Source: Amycolatopsis coloradensis (GTDB lineage Bacteria; Actinomycetota; Actinomycetes; Mycobacteriales; Pseudonocardiaceae). Taken from it: a stretch of 64,000 bases of DNA. The DNA lies in NCBI RefSeq assembly GCF_001953865.1, contig NZ_MQUQ01000025.1, forward strand, positions 62,001 through 126,000, given 5' to 3'. Below are positions 45,343 through 54,246 of this stretch, piece by piece (position 1 is the stretch's first letter; each line of letters opens with the position of its first letter). The notes beneath the pieces were generated by a model, which saw only the letters and a program-made list of their open reading frames with translations, had not been told where the DNA came from and did no database searches. The position numbers and the translations under genes were made by a program.

Positions 45343-45391
45343 GGGGTGTGTGGACACAGGGACGTTGAGTGCCCCTCTGTCCACACACCCC
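45343..45391. terminator. Long stem-loop between convergent genes
   Basis: ggggtgtgtggacacaggg (45343-45361) pairs with the stretch at 45372-45391, with one mismatch over about 18 bases. It lies in the 466-base gap between the converging secreted-protein and arabinosyltransferase genes, which otherwise holds no gene I can support. It could end transcription in both directions. Confidence 0.55.
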
Positions 45392-45675
45392 CTTCCGGCT
45401 CTGACGGTCACCGGCACTGTGTGGATTTCTGGTCGTCCAACGCCCCAAAATCCGCCCGTGATGATGTTCGCGGTCGCTGGACGCCGGCACCCAGGTGTCT
45501 CCGTCCGGCCTGTCCGAAGCCAGGGCCCCCTTCAGGCTTGACCATTCCGGACGGGAGCTGCCGAGCCGAGAGGTGGTCTTAAGGCCACCGTGAACCGCGT
45601 GTCGGCCTCGGTCACGGCGACCCGCTGCCGCGGCGCCTCGGCGAGTGCCGTCCCGGTCGGTTTCCTGATCCCCGG

Positions 45676-47445
45676 TCAGCGAGCAGGGGTCTGACCGGGG
45701 CGGAGGATGTCCCCGCAGGACCGCAGATGCGCCACCGAGTTGGCCGCGACGACCTTCTGGGTCTCGGTGGTCACGTACTTCTGCGCCGCGGCGAGCACCG
45801 CGGGGTCGCGGACGAGATCCTTGCGCACCCACACCCCGACGTCACCGAACGCGGCCGGGTCGCGGGGGCTGCGGTAGAGCACCTCGTACTCCCGCGCGAA
45901 CCGTTCGTCCTGGGCGAAGCCGAGTGTGGTGTCCCACGAACCGATGAGCGAGATCAGCTCCGGACGGACCTGGTCGAAGACGTACTGACGCTCACCCGCG
46001 AAGTCCGCGGTGCTCAGGTAGTCGGCGATGACGCGGTCGGCGAGACCGGCGAGGTCGATCACCTGGAGCCTGCTGACCAGCGACATCCCGCCGAGGTCGA
46101 TCACGCCGATCTTCGCGGAGTCGGGCAGCTTCAGGAGGTCCGCGACACCGTTGGTGACCCTGGCGTCGCGCTCGACGACACTGCAGAACGGCGTTTTCGG
46201 GACGTCGCGGTACTTCTTGCCCTGAGTGTAGAAGCCGTCGACCGACGACACCGTCGCGACGACGAGGGTGGCCACCAGCAGGACCCGGCCGCGGATCCGT
46301 GCCTTGCGCACGGTCTCGACGATCACGATCGTGCCGCCGAGGGTGCCGAGCGCCCAGATCGGCGTGGCGAACCGGAACTGTCCCATCCAGTCGGCCTGGA
46401 GGACACAGAAGGCGATCACCGACAGGCCGAACGGGACCACGAGCGCGACCATGCCCGCGCGGAGCTTGGACGGCTTCTGCATCACCAGTGCCAGACAGAC
46501 GATCGCGACCGCGACCAGCAGCCAGCCCGCGTACTGGAGGACCGTCCCGGCCTTGGCGATGTCGGCGATGGCCGGGAGCGGCTGCGCCTTGGCGACCGCG
46601 GTGTTGGGCAGCAGGCGCCCGTACTCGATCCAGCGGAACAGCAGGTAACCGCCGAAGGGGACGAGGAACCCGGCGGCGGACAGCAGTACCGCCCGGACAG
46701 CCGGGGCGAGGCCGCCGCGGCGGGTGAACAGCGCGACCACGATCGGGAACGCGGCCGCGTAGATGACACCGTCGGGGCGGCTCAGCCCGGCGAGGGCGGC
46801 GAGCGCACCGGTCGAAACAGCGACCTTCGCGGTCAGGAGTGTGCCGGAGTTCACACCACACAGGGTGACCACGGCCACGGCGGTGACCGCGAGGGCGTAG
46901 ACCGAGTTTTCCAGACCGGAGAAGCACCAGATGACGAACGAGGAGTTGGCCGCGAGCGCCGCACCGGCGATCACGGTGACCAGGGCGGGCCGAGGCGTCA
47001 CGCGCTTCGCGGCGACGTACACCAGCGCCAGGATGGCCGCGCAGCAAAGCAGCGCCAATCCCTTGGGGAACAAGATGTAATCGGGGATGCCGAAAAGCGT
47101 GCCGGTGTCGAACAGGCCGACCAGCTTCCCGAGTGCCAGCAGCACCATCCACAGCGGGTTCGAGAAGCCCTCGACGGGTTCCACGCCGGGCTGGAGAACC
47201 GGTCCGAAACCGTCGGCGAGGTTACGGGAATAGGCGAACGTGATGGCCGCGTCGTCGATCATCCAGTTGCCGTAGAAGCTCGCGTGGACGGCGATCAGCA
47301 CCGTGCCGGCGAGGACCGAGGCGAGGGCGCCGAGCAGCGGCGGGAAACCCCGGCGCGAGGAGGCCAGGCTGTGGCCCGACGGTCCGCCTCGGCCGCGGTC
47401 CAGCTCCGCCACCTGCGGCGGGCCGGTCAGTTCCACACTGCTCAC
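45676..47445 (-). CDS. GT-C family membrane glycosyltransferase, AftB-like
   Basis: 589-residue polytopic enzyme using lipid-linked sugar. GTG 47445 follows GGGGGA; the frame is open upstream without similarity. The first external loop has MIDDAAITFAYSRNLADGFG with the DD acid pair expected in GT-C transferases, followed by FSNPLWMVLLALGKL. About ten hydrophobic segments follow and then a periplasmic C-terminal domain of about 170 residues. This layout matches the mycobacterial arabinofuranosyltransferase AftB, consistent with an arabinogalactan wall. A related mannosyl- or arabinosyl-transferase is possible. Confidence 0.75.
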   Translation of the reverse strand: MSSVELTGPPQVAELDRGRGGPSGHSLASSRRGFPPLLGALASVLAGTVLIAVHASFYGNWMIDDAAITFAYSRNLADGFGPVLQPGVEPVEGFSNPLWMVLLALGKLVGLFDTGTLFGIPDYILFPKGLALLCCAAILALVYVAAKRVTPRPALVTVIAGAALAANSSFVIWCFSGLENSVYALAVTAVAVVTLCGVNSGTLLTAKVAVSTGALAALAGLSRPDGVIYAAAFPIVVALFTRRGGLAPAVRAVLLSAAGFLVPFGGYLLFRWIEYGRLLPNTAVAKAQPLPAIADIAKAGTVLQYAGWLLVAVAIVCLALVMQKPSKLRAGMVALVVPFGLSVIAFCVLQADWMGQFRFATPIWALGTLGGTIVIVETVRKARIRGRVLLVATLVVATVSSVDGFYTQGKKYRDVPKTPFCSVVERDARVTNGVADLLKLPDSAKIGVIDLGGMSLVSRLQVIDLAGLADRVIADYLSTADFAGERQYVFDQVRPELISLIGSWDTTLGFAQDERFAREYEVLYRSPRDPAAFGDVGVWVRKDLVRDPAVLAAAQKYVTTETQKVVAANSVAHLRSCGDILRPGQTPAR

Positions 47446-47736
47446 GAGGTGAATCCCCCATATTCCAAGTTCGAGAATCCGGTGACTGTGCCGCGCGGAC
47501 GGGCCCTCTGCCGCGGCCGCAGCGCCCTGCTCATCCACTGCACGAATGATCCAACACACAGGTTGAGCTGATAAGCATCACCCAGGCGTGTAATTTTACC
47601 GCACAACATGCGGCTCTTTCGCACAGGGTTCACTACCCTGCGGAGTTGCCGGTCCCGCGGGACTCGTTTCCGAGAAATAGCGCTATCGCGGCACGAATTC
47701 ACTCGTCGGCGCGCTCGACCCCGCCGACCAGGAGAC

Positions 47737-47895
47737 CTAGGAGAGGATCCCGGCGATCGTGATCACGATCACGTAGGCGAAGCCGGGCGCGAAGCTCTCG
47801 TCGGTGACGATCACGATCGGAGCGGCGATCGAGGACAGGTCCCCGATGAAGGTGAACAAGCCGATCAGCAGCGAGCGGCGGGGAAGTGCGGTCAC
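47737..47895 (-). pseudogene. Membrane-segment remnant, possibly permease C-terminus
   Basis: A 52-codon frame from GTG 47895 to TAG reads LPRRSLLIGLFTFIGDLSSI, then two hydrophobic stretches (GFAYVIVITIAGIL). There is no ribosome site and no complete family; it looks like the last segments of a transporter left beside the kinase gene. A real small membrane protein cannot be excluded. Confidence 0.35.
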
Positions 47896-47989
47896 CCATC
47901 TCGGAGAAGCCCTGCTCCGAGGCGATCTTCACCGGTGGTGACACCAGTGACCGTTGCCGTGTATCCGGCTGTCGACCGGCACCCCGCTC

Positions 47990-48874
47990 CTACTGGGCGA
48001 GATCAAGGAAGGCGTCCAGTTCGGCCCGGGTGGGCGCGGTGGCGGGTCCCCGCCTGGTGACGGCGATCGCGGCGGCGGCGTTCGCCCGGCGAGCTGCCTC
48101 GATCAGGTCCGTCCCGGCGATCAGTTCGGCTGCGAGGACGCCACAGTGCGCGTCCCCCGCACCGTTGGTGTCGACGGCCTCCACCGCGAATCCGGGCACG
48201 GTCACGACGCGCTCGCCGACGACCACCCGGCATCCGGCGGGGCCGTCCCGGACGACGAGCGTCTCCACCCGACCGCTTTCCCCGTCGAGGGTTTTCACTT
48301 CCGTGGCGTTGCAGCTGAGAATGTCCACATGCGACAGAACGGCCGTGAGCACCTGGCCGGGAACGTCACCGGCGAGCGGACCCGGGTCGAACAGGACGGT
48401 CGCGTCGCCGATCCGGGGCAACCAGTCCAGCAGGACTTCCGCGTTCGGCGTGTGCAGCAGGCTGTATCCGGTGAGGTAGACGACGTCCTGGCCGGTGGGG
48501 ACGATGTCGTCGAGCAGGCCTCGTGGCAGCCGCCCTTCGGCGCCGGTGCCGGTGATGAAGCTGCGCTCACCGTCGTCCTCCACGAGTGCGACGACGATCC
48601 CGGTGTCGCCTTCGCCCATCGGTTCGTGCGCGAGGGCGATGCCCTCGGCGGCCATCGCCGACCGGGCGAGGCCGGCGAAGTTCGCGGTGCCGTGCGTCCC
48701 GGCGTAAAGCACCGGGGCGCCCGCCCTGGCGGCAGCGGCCATCACGTTGAAGCCACCACCAGGCATGAAGTCCACTGTGGAGGCCAGCACGTCCCCGCCC
48801 GGCGTCGGCAGGTTCGGCACCCGCATCACGAGGTCCACCACGACCTGCCCGGTATGGATCAGACGTCCGTTCAT
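47990..48874 (-). CDS. PfkB-family carbohydrate kinase
   Basis: 294-residue sugar or nucleoside kinase. The N-terminal substrate-binding lid has MPGGGFNVMAAAARAGAPVL near residue 37 (PfkB signature 1 region). Signature 2, AVDTNGAGDAHCGVLAAEL near residue 230, contains the catalytic Asp and the anion hole. Ribokinase-type enzymes have this length. The physiological substrate is not evident: the genes on both sides are remnants. Confidence 0.88.
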   Translation of the reverse strand: MNGRLIHTGQVVVDLVMRVPNLPTPGGDVLASTVDFMPGGGFNVMAAAARAGAPVLYAGTHGTANFAGLARSAMAAEGIALAHEPMGEGDTGIVVALVEDDGERSFITGTGAEGRLPRGLLDDIVPTGQDVVYLTGYSLLHTPNAEVLLDWLPRIGDATVLFDPGPLAGDVPGQVLTAVLSHVDILSCNATEVKTLDGESGRVETLVVRDGPAGCRVVVGERVVTVPGFAVEAVDTNGAGDAHCGVLAAELIAGTDLIEAARRANAAAAIAVTRRGPATAPTRAELDAFLDLAQ

Positions 48875-48892
48875 CGCAGTGGGCCTTTCTGT

Positions 48893-49020
48893 TCAGTGGG
48901 CCGGGGCCGGAAGGTGGAGGTGTCCATCGTGGACTTCGGCGATCTGGTCGGCGGCGGTGAGGTGGGTGCGGTCATGGGTGACCAGGATGGTGGCGGTGGC
49001 CCGCCGAGGGGTGAGCCGGG
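48893..49020 (-). pseudogene. C-terminal fragment of an ABC transporter ATPase
   Basis: The end of a leftward frame reads ATILVTHDRTHLTAADQIAE followed by VHDGHLHLPAPAH and a stop: the H-loop histidine region of an ABC ATPase. Walker A, signature and Walker B are all missing upstream, so only the last 40 residues of a lost gene remain. Confidence 0.6.
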
Positions 49021-49139
49021 GTGATGAAGTCATGGAGGCGCACACGACCAGCGTCGGCCGGAGTTGTTCCCGTGCCCGGACCGCTCGGCAGGATCGGCCA
49101 CCGCCCGAGCGGAAGTCCGCCGTCGGCGCGGAACCGCCT

Positions 49140-49307
49140 AACGGATCAGGCCCGCGGCGCGCAGATCGGCCCAGACCTGCGGGCACCTGCGCCGCGAAGG
49201 ACTCCACGTTGCGCCGTGCCTCCTCGGCGGACCGCATGCCCACTGGCGAACGGGTAGTCGCCCGTGATGCCTCGCTGGAGGTCACCGATGATCAGCGCGG
49301 TGGTCAT
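49140..49307 (-). pseudogene. Remnant of a cysteine hydrolase (isochorismatase-like) gene
   Basis: From ATG 49307 the frame reads MTTALIIGDLQRGITGDYPF, a typical isochorismatase-family opening with the catalytic Asp, and then breaks into unrelated sequence in all frames. The segment 49308-49758 beyond it holds no gene I can support. Confidence 0.5.
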
Positions 49308-49758
49308 GCCGGGAAGTTATACAGCCCGCCGCGCGACTGGCCAGCCTCCCGCGAGTGAGGATCAAGAGTGTGCTGCTCGCCACGTTGGGGACCATCGGCA
49401 TCGTGGTTCCCCTTCCCCCGCTCGCGCGCCGATTTCCAGGCCTCCCGCACGGTCCGGTCGATGGCGGACTGGAATCCGGGCGCGCGCAGACCCTGATTGG
49501 GCGTCCGGCTACACCAAGGTGCACTGCCGCCCGATCACGTCGCGGTCGGCCACAGCGTCACCGGCTCGGCGTTCTCCGCTCTCCTGTGCGGCCGGTCCGC
49601 CGGCTCGCGGGGACGCACCGGCCGGACGGTCCGGTCCGACCGCGGCGACAACCGGCCATCCGGAACGCCCGGTGGCGACTTCGCCTCGGGCCATCACCAG
49701 GGCCAATGCGCGCCGGACGAATCACATTCCGACGCGCTGCTTCGCCGCGGCTGAGGAA
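49308..49758. other. Non-coding stretch with degraded sequence
   Basis: About 450 bases with several overlapping frames of arginine/proline-rich composition on both strands and no recognisable family, ribosome site or repeat. It lies between the cysteine hydrolase remnant and a VOC-family gene, in a zone with several decayed genes. Confidence 0.5.
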
Positions 49759-50193
49759 TCACTGAGCGACGAAGACGCAGAACGGATGCCCTGCCGGATC
49801 CGCGTAAACGCGCAGCGGTTCGTCCGGGTGGTCGCTGCGGTCGAGCAGGAGCCGCCCGCCGAATTCGAGGACGCGGTCGTGCTGCGCGTCGAGGTCCTCG
49901 ACCGTCTCCACGGTGAGGTCCAGGTGCAGTTGCTGAGGTACCGGGGTGGGATCCGGCCAGCTCGCTTCGGGTAGCCGATCGACCTGCTGGAAGGCGAGTT
50001 GCACCCCGCCGTCCGGGTTTCTCAGTACCAGCCAGTCTTTGTCGTGCCCGGTTTCGACACCGGGCCGAGGTGGTTCGTCACCCGGACGGTAGTCCCACAC
50101 CAGCAGACGCCGGTAGAACTCCGCCAGGGCGCGGGCATCGGTGCAGTCCAGCACCACCTGGCGAAACGCCGGGCCCATTTTCCGCTCAACCAA
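49759..50193 (-). CDS. VOC-superfamily (glyoxalase/bleomycin-resistance fold) protein
   Basis: 144 residues if TTG 50193 is used: CGGAGGAGA ends 7 bases before it, while ATG 50178 has no such site. The paired beta-alpha-beta-beta-beta modules are visible: FRQVVLDCTDARALAEFYRR, then HLDLTVETVEDLDAQHDRVL and ADPAGHPFCVF with the C-terminal metal-ligand area. Members range from dioxygenases to antibiotic-binding proteins; no specific function can be assigned. It directly follows the PadR-type remnant and was probably cotranscribed with it. Confidence 0.82.
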   Translation of the reverse strand: MVERKMGPAFRQVVLDCTDARALAEFYRRLLVWDYRPGDEPPRPGVETGHDKDWLVLRNPDGGVQLAFQQVDRLPEASWPDPTPVPQQLHLDLTVETVEDLDAQHDRVLEFGGRLLLDRSDHPDEPLRVYADPAGHPFCVFVAQ

Positions 50194-50499
50194 GCCGATC
50201 TCCTCCGAAGTCCGCGGCCATACGCTGATCGACAACGCCGAGAACCTGTTCGCACCGGCGGATGTTCTCCGTCTCGAACGCGATTCCCCTGGCAAGTATC
50301 AGGTACGGGCCGACACGGGGCGCGACGGCGAGGAACTCCGCCTCGGCCGACTCTCCGAGGAGGCGCTCCGGAGGCATTCGAACCGTTTCGATCTGGTTTC
50401 GGCGGTGGCCATCCTCTCGGCGACAACGCTCCGGATCGCGGTCGGTGCTGGGGCGTCGCTGTCCAGAAGCATCGCGAGGATCGCGTTCCGCAGCGCCAT
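50186..50499 (-). pseudogene. Internally deleted PadR-family regulator
   Basis: The N-terminus MALRNAILAMLLDSDAP (from 50499) is the start of a PadR winged helix. The downstream frame ends with GIAFETENIRRCEQVLGVVD, the C-terminal dimer helix. The DNA-binding helices and about 90 residues between them are missing, with a frame change. The stop overlaps the start region of the VOC gene. Confidence 0.6.
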
Positions 50500-50655
50500 G
50501 ACGCGATCATAGGCACCAGTGGATAGTCGCAAAGTTGATCAGACGACGGCTCGACCATCACTTACGCTCGCCGCAGCTACTCATCTTCACCAGCCCGGTG
50601 GCGTTCAAGCCCGATCAGGGTGTGGCGATCACCGCGGCGGTCCTGTGGCGCCTCG

Positions 50656-51327
50656 TCACCGCGATTCCTGCCGTCGCACCATCTCGGCGATCCACACGGG
50701 CGCGAACGGCGAAGTGCAGTTCGGCGGAGTCGGGTAGTCCTTGAGCACCTCCAGGCGCTCGCCGATGCCGATCGCCCGGGCGCGGTGCTCGGCGTGCTCG
50801 ATCCCGATCAGCGCCAGGCAATGGTTCATCGCCCATTGCAGGCGATCCGGGGCGTCTTTCATCTCTTTTTCCACGTCGTCGAGCAGCCGGGCGAGATCGA
50901 GGCCTTCGGGTTTCTTCGCCACGCGTTCGGTGGTCAACGCCCAGCCCGCACTCGCGACCACCGGGTCCGGATCGGCCAGCCACGCCACACGTAGCTCCTC
51001 GGCGTGCGGGCTCTTCTTCACCACGTAGTTGACGAGCCAGTCGTGGACCTTCGGAGTGCGCGCCTCGCGCACCATGCGGTCCAGGTCGTCCCGTTCGAAG
51101 GCCTTCGGACGGCAGATCACCAGTGCGACCAGTTTCGCCGCGGTGTCATCCGTCTCCCAGAGCTCGACCGCGAGGTCCTGCTGCGTCTTCAGCCGTTTCG
51201 CGATGGCGCGGAGCTTGCCGAGATTCACGCCGTGATCGTCACCGTGCTTCTCGTTCACCTCGCGTGCCCTCGGATCTTCGAGGGCCGCCAGCTCGGCCAT
51301 CACCTCGGCCACCGTCGTCCCGGTCAC
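50656..51327 (-). CDS. DNA alkylation repair (AlkD-like) HEAT-repeat protein
   Basis: 223-residue all-helical protein; GTG 51327 has GGGAGGG upstream. HEAT-like helices include VNLGKLRAIAKRLKTQQDLA, LVALVICRPKAFERDDLDRM and VHDWLVNYVVKKSPHAEELR. The last corresponds to the DNA-cradling region of AlkD glycosylases. AlkD removes alkylated bases without flipping them; a member near a cluster predicted to make an alkylating aziridine is suggestive, but it lies 25 kb away and the family is common, so that link is weak. Confidence 0.75.
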   Translation of the reverse strand: MTGTTVAEVMAELAALEDPRAREVNEKHGDDHGVNLGKLRAIAKRLKTQQDLAVELWETDDTAAKLVALVICRPKAFERDDLDRMVREARTPKVHDWLVNYVVKKSPHAEELRVAWLADPDPVVASAGWALTTERVAKKPEGLDLARLLDDVEKEMKDAPDRLQWAMNHCLALIGIEHAEHRARAIGIGERLEVLKDYPTPPNCTSPFAPVWIAEMVRRQESR

Positions 51328-51534
51328 GTCGCCCTCCCGTCCGTGCGCGTGGGATCCACTCTAAGGCCGGTCCCGACGAGTGGGCCGGACCTCGCTCATC
51401 CGGCAGGTCGGGCCGTGGGGCTGCTACGGTTGTCCCGTCGCGGTTCAGACACCAGCCGCCGGGTCCCTTCTTTGGGGTCCGGCATGCCCATCGAGGGCAG
51501 CAGCCGGCCCCTCCCGTACCGGCAAGGAGTCATT

Positions 51535-51936
51535 TTGACCGACTATCGCGCGCCCGCCTCCGATCCACCCCGTTCTCCCCGGAGATTCGTGTCCCCTCTC
51601 GACGTCTCGGTCACCGCGTCCGGCACCGACACGGTGGTCACCGTTTGCGGCGAAATCGATCTCGCGGTCTCCGACGGCCTGCGGCAGACGCTGGAGGACG
51701 AACTCCGGTTCACTCCCGCGGCGTTGATCGCGGACCTCTCCGCGGTCACGTTCTGTGACTCCACCGGCTTCACGGCCCTCGTCCAGATCAGGGCGAAAGC
51801 CGAAGAATCGAGGGTCCCGTTCATCCTGGTCACCCAGGAACGGGCCTTGCTGCGCCCGATGTCGCTCCTCGGCCTCGACGCCGTCTTCAACGTGCATCCG
51901 ACGCTCGACTCGGCACGGGACGCGCTCAGCCGCTGA
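51535..51936 (+). CDS. STAS-domain anti-sigma factor antagonist
   Basis: 133 residues. TTG 51535 is preceded by AAGGAG (51524-51529) at 5 bases; the longer frame upstream is not family-like. The STAS fold is complete: VVTVCGEIDLAVSDGLRQTL, then LIADLSAVTFCDSTGFTALV, where the Ser after CD is the phosphorylation site of SpoIIAA-like antagonists. In actinomycetes these free sigma factors of the SigB/SigF group from anti-sigma kinases. No kinase gene is adjacent. Confidence 0.9.
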   Translation: MTDYRAPASDPPRSPRRFVSPLDVSVTASGTDTVVTVCGEIDLAVSDGLRQTLEDELRFTPAALIADLSAVTFCDSTGFTALVQIRAKAEESRVPFILVTQERALLRPMSLLGLDAVFNVHPTLDSARDALSR

Positions 51937-51957
51937 CCCGGTCGGCTGCCATGATGG

Positions 51958-53208
51958 GTGGTCGTGACGGGTGACAAGGATCCAGGGTTCCGCATCGGCG
52001 GCCGCCCGCTGGCGGGACGGCTGACCGAAGTCCTGCCATCGCTCGCGAAGGCGGTGCTCGCCGAGATCGTGTCCAGGATCCCCGAGTACGGTCACCTGCC
52101 CGCCGAAGAACTCAGCGGCGACATCACGCACGTGATCGAACAGAACCTGCGTTCGTTCATCGACACGCTGCGCACCGGGGCGACACCCACCCAGGAGGAA
52201 CTCGATTTCCTCCGTGAGTCGGCCGCCCGCCGCGCCGAAGAGGGCATCCCGATCGACATCGTGCTCACCGCCTATCACATCGGCATCCAGGTGGTCTGGG
52301 CGTCGCTGACTCCGGACGCGCGGCCGGAGGAGGTCTCGGACGTCCTCGCCGTCAACGCGCTGACCTTGCGTTACCTCGAAGTCGTCACTCCCGCCGTCGG
52401 CGCGGGGTACCTGGACGAGCGCCGGACGATGTTCGACGACGAGCGGTCGGCGCGCCACGCGGTGCTGTCCGCCCTGCTCGACGGCGAACCCGCCGACGTG
52501 GCGGCGGGACAGGCGGGCCTGCGGCTGCCGCCGTGCTACATCGTCCTCGCGGCGACGGTCGGGGCGCATCCGGACGAGGAGGCCAGTGGAGTCGACCCGT
52601 TGGTCGCCGGACGCCGGAAACTCCGGCGGCTGCGGGTCGAACTGGAGCGCCAGATCCGCGGCACGGTCCTGACCTCGCTCACGCCCGAGGGCGGCGTCGC
52701 CTTGCTGCCGCATGAAACCCCGGTGGGCGAACTGTCCACACGCGACTGGGCACGGCTGGAACGGGTCCTCGCCGACGTCGCCCGCACGGCGGGCGCGGAG
52801 GTCATCGCCGGGGTCGCGGCGGCCGGGCCCGCCGGGGTTCCCGCCGCGGCGAAGCTGGCGCAGGACGTGCTCGCGGTCGCCACCGGATCCGGGCGGCCGC
52901 CGGGGCTGTACCGGCTCGACGACGTCCTGCTCGAGTACCAGCTGTCCCGGCCCGGTCCGGCTCTCGACCGGCTGGCCACCCGGCTGGAACCGTTGGACGG
53001 CAACGAAGAACTCCTCCAGACACTGGAGACCTTCCTTCGCCTTGGCGGGCGGCGGCAGACCGCCGCCGCCCTCCACGTCCATCCCAACACCGTCGACTAC
53101 CGGCTTCGCCGGATCGCCGACCTCACCGGGCTGGACCCTACCCGGCTCGAACACATCGCCTTGCTGAACGCGGCGCTCGCGGCACGGTCGGTGACCGGCC
53201 GGGGATGA
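51958..53208 (+). CDS. PucR/CdaR-family transcription regulator
   Basis: 416 residues from GTG 51958 (GTG 51964 is also possible). The N-terminal helical sensor region (EYGHLPAEELSGDITHVIEQ; AARRAEEGIPIDIVLTAYHI) and GGDEF-like middle are followed by the C-terminal helix-turn-helix that defines the family: LETFLRLGGRRQTAAALHVH and PNTVDYRLRRIADLTGLDP. It starts 21 bases after the STAS gene. Target genes are unknown. Confidence 0.9.
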   Translation: MVVTGDKDPGFRIGGRPLAGRLTEVLPSLAKAVLAEIVSRIPEYGHLPAEELSGDITHVIEQNLRSFIDTLRTGATPTQEELDFLRESAARRAEEGIPIDIVLTAYHIGIQVVWASLTPDARPEEVSDVLAVNALTLRYLEVVTPAVGAGYLDERRTMFDDERSARHAVLSALLDGEPADVAAGQAGLRLPPCYIVLAATVGAHPDEEASGVDPLVAGRRKLRRLRVELERQIRGTVLTSLTPEGGVALLPHETPVGELSTRDWARLERVLADVARTAGAEVIAGVAAAGPAGVPAAAKLAQDVLAVATGSGRPPGLYRLDDVLLEYQLSRPGPALDRLATRLEPLDGNEELLQTLETFLRLGGRRQTAAALHVHPNTVDYRLRRIADLTGLDPTRLEHIALLNAALAARSVTGRG

Positions 53209-53213
53209 ACGGG

Positions 53214-54059
53214 TCAGCGTGCCGCTTTCGCGATCGCGGCACCGAACACCGCCATCCCTGACGCGTTCGGATGCAACGGGGCCGCGGCGTGCGCGGGGAT
53301 CAGGCCTTCGAGGTAGCGATCACGCGGGGCGGCGCAGATGTCATGCCCGACGGTCAGCGAAGCGAAGTCGACGAACGTCGCGCCGCGGGCCTCGGCCTGC
53401 TTCCGGGCGGTGGAGCTCATCAGGTTCATCACGCTCTGCAGGTGGTTCGCGTCCCGCGCCCAGACCGGCTGCACGGGATAGCAGCCGTTGTGCCGGATGT
53501 AGGTGCCGTATCCGGTCACGAGGATCTTCGCGTGCGGTGACCTGGCTCGGATCTCGTCGAGGGCGGCACCGAATTTCGGGGCCCACGCCCGGATCGAGTC
53601 GCCGAGGGGATCCTTGCCACCCGCGGTGAGCCGGTCCGCGCACGAGAAGCCCGCCGGTTCCGGCAGCGGGTTGATGCAGCCGATCGCCTGCTGGAACAGG
53701 CCGGAGTCGTTGGCGCCCATGGTGATCGACACCAGACCCGTCGACGGCTTGAGCGCGTCGAGTTGCGGCGCGAGGACGCCGAACCGCCGGTTCGTGAGAT
53801 CGGCCGTCACCGCACCCGAACACGAAACGTCGGTCAGCCTCGCGCCGAGCGCCGCCGCGGCGATCGCCGGGTAGTCGCGATCCGAACGCAGGCACAGCAG
53901 GCCGGGATCCTGATTCGGGATCAACGGCCCCGCGGCGGCGGAATCGCCGAGCGCGACGTACTCCAGCTGCCCCGCCCGCGCCGGCGTCGCCGCCGACGTC
54001 ACCGCCACCGTGGCGGCCAGCGCCACCAGTCCTGCCTTGACCCGCCTGCCCAGCGCCAT
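53214..54059 (-). CDS. Secreted SGNH/GDSL-family lipase/esterase
   Basis: 281 residues. ATG 54059 is preceded by GGAGGCTGGG and starts a clear signal peptide (basic ALGRRVKAG, hydrophobic stretch, AxA near ATPARAG). Catalytic blocks are YVALGDSAAAGP (nucleophile Ser, residue about 40), MGANDSG (Gly-x-Asn), and PLHPNASG with the catalytic His. Four or more cysteines suggest disulfides as in Streptomyces lipases. It converges on the PucR gene with only 5 bases between stops. Confidence 0.92.
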   Translation of the reverse strand: MALGRRVKAGLVALAATVAVTSAATPARAGQLEYVALGDSAAAGPLIPNQDPGLLCLRSDRDYPAIAAAALGARLTDVSCSGAVTADLTNRRFGVLAPQLDALKPSTGLVSITMGANDSGLFQQAIGCINPLPEPAGFSCADRLTAGGKDPLGDSIRAWAPKFGAALDEIRARSPHAKILVTGYGTYIRHNGCYPVQPVWARDANHLQSVMNLMSSTARKQAEARGATFVDFASLTVGHDICAAPRDRYLEGLIPAHAAAPLHPNASGMAVFGAAIAKAAR

Positions 54060-54246
54060 CCCAGCCTCCAACGTCGTTGTTGTTACCGCCCGGTAATGCG
54101 TCTTCACATCTTGCGGTCGGGCGACCGGCACGGACGTGGGGAATTTCCCAGAGTTGATCCAGGCGCCGTTGTGACATGTCACCAGAAGAGGAAGGCTTGA
54201 CGATCAGGGGAAACGGGTATCTCCAGCATGTCGGAGGTGATGAGCG

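Noticed and set aside
50656-51327. AlkD-like protein as a self-resistance gene of the cluster
   Set aside because: It lies about 25 kb from the cluster, with unrelated neighbours, and the family is widespread in actinomycetes.
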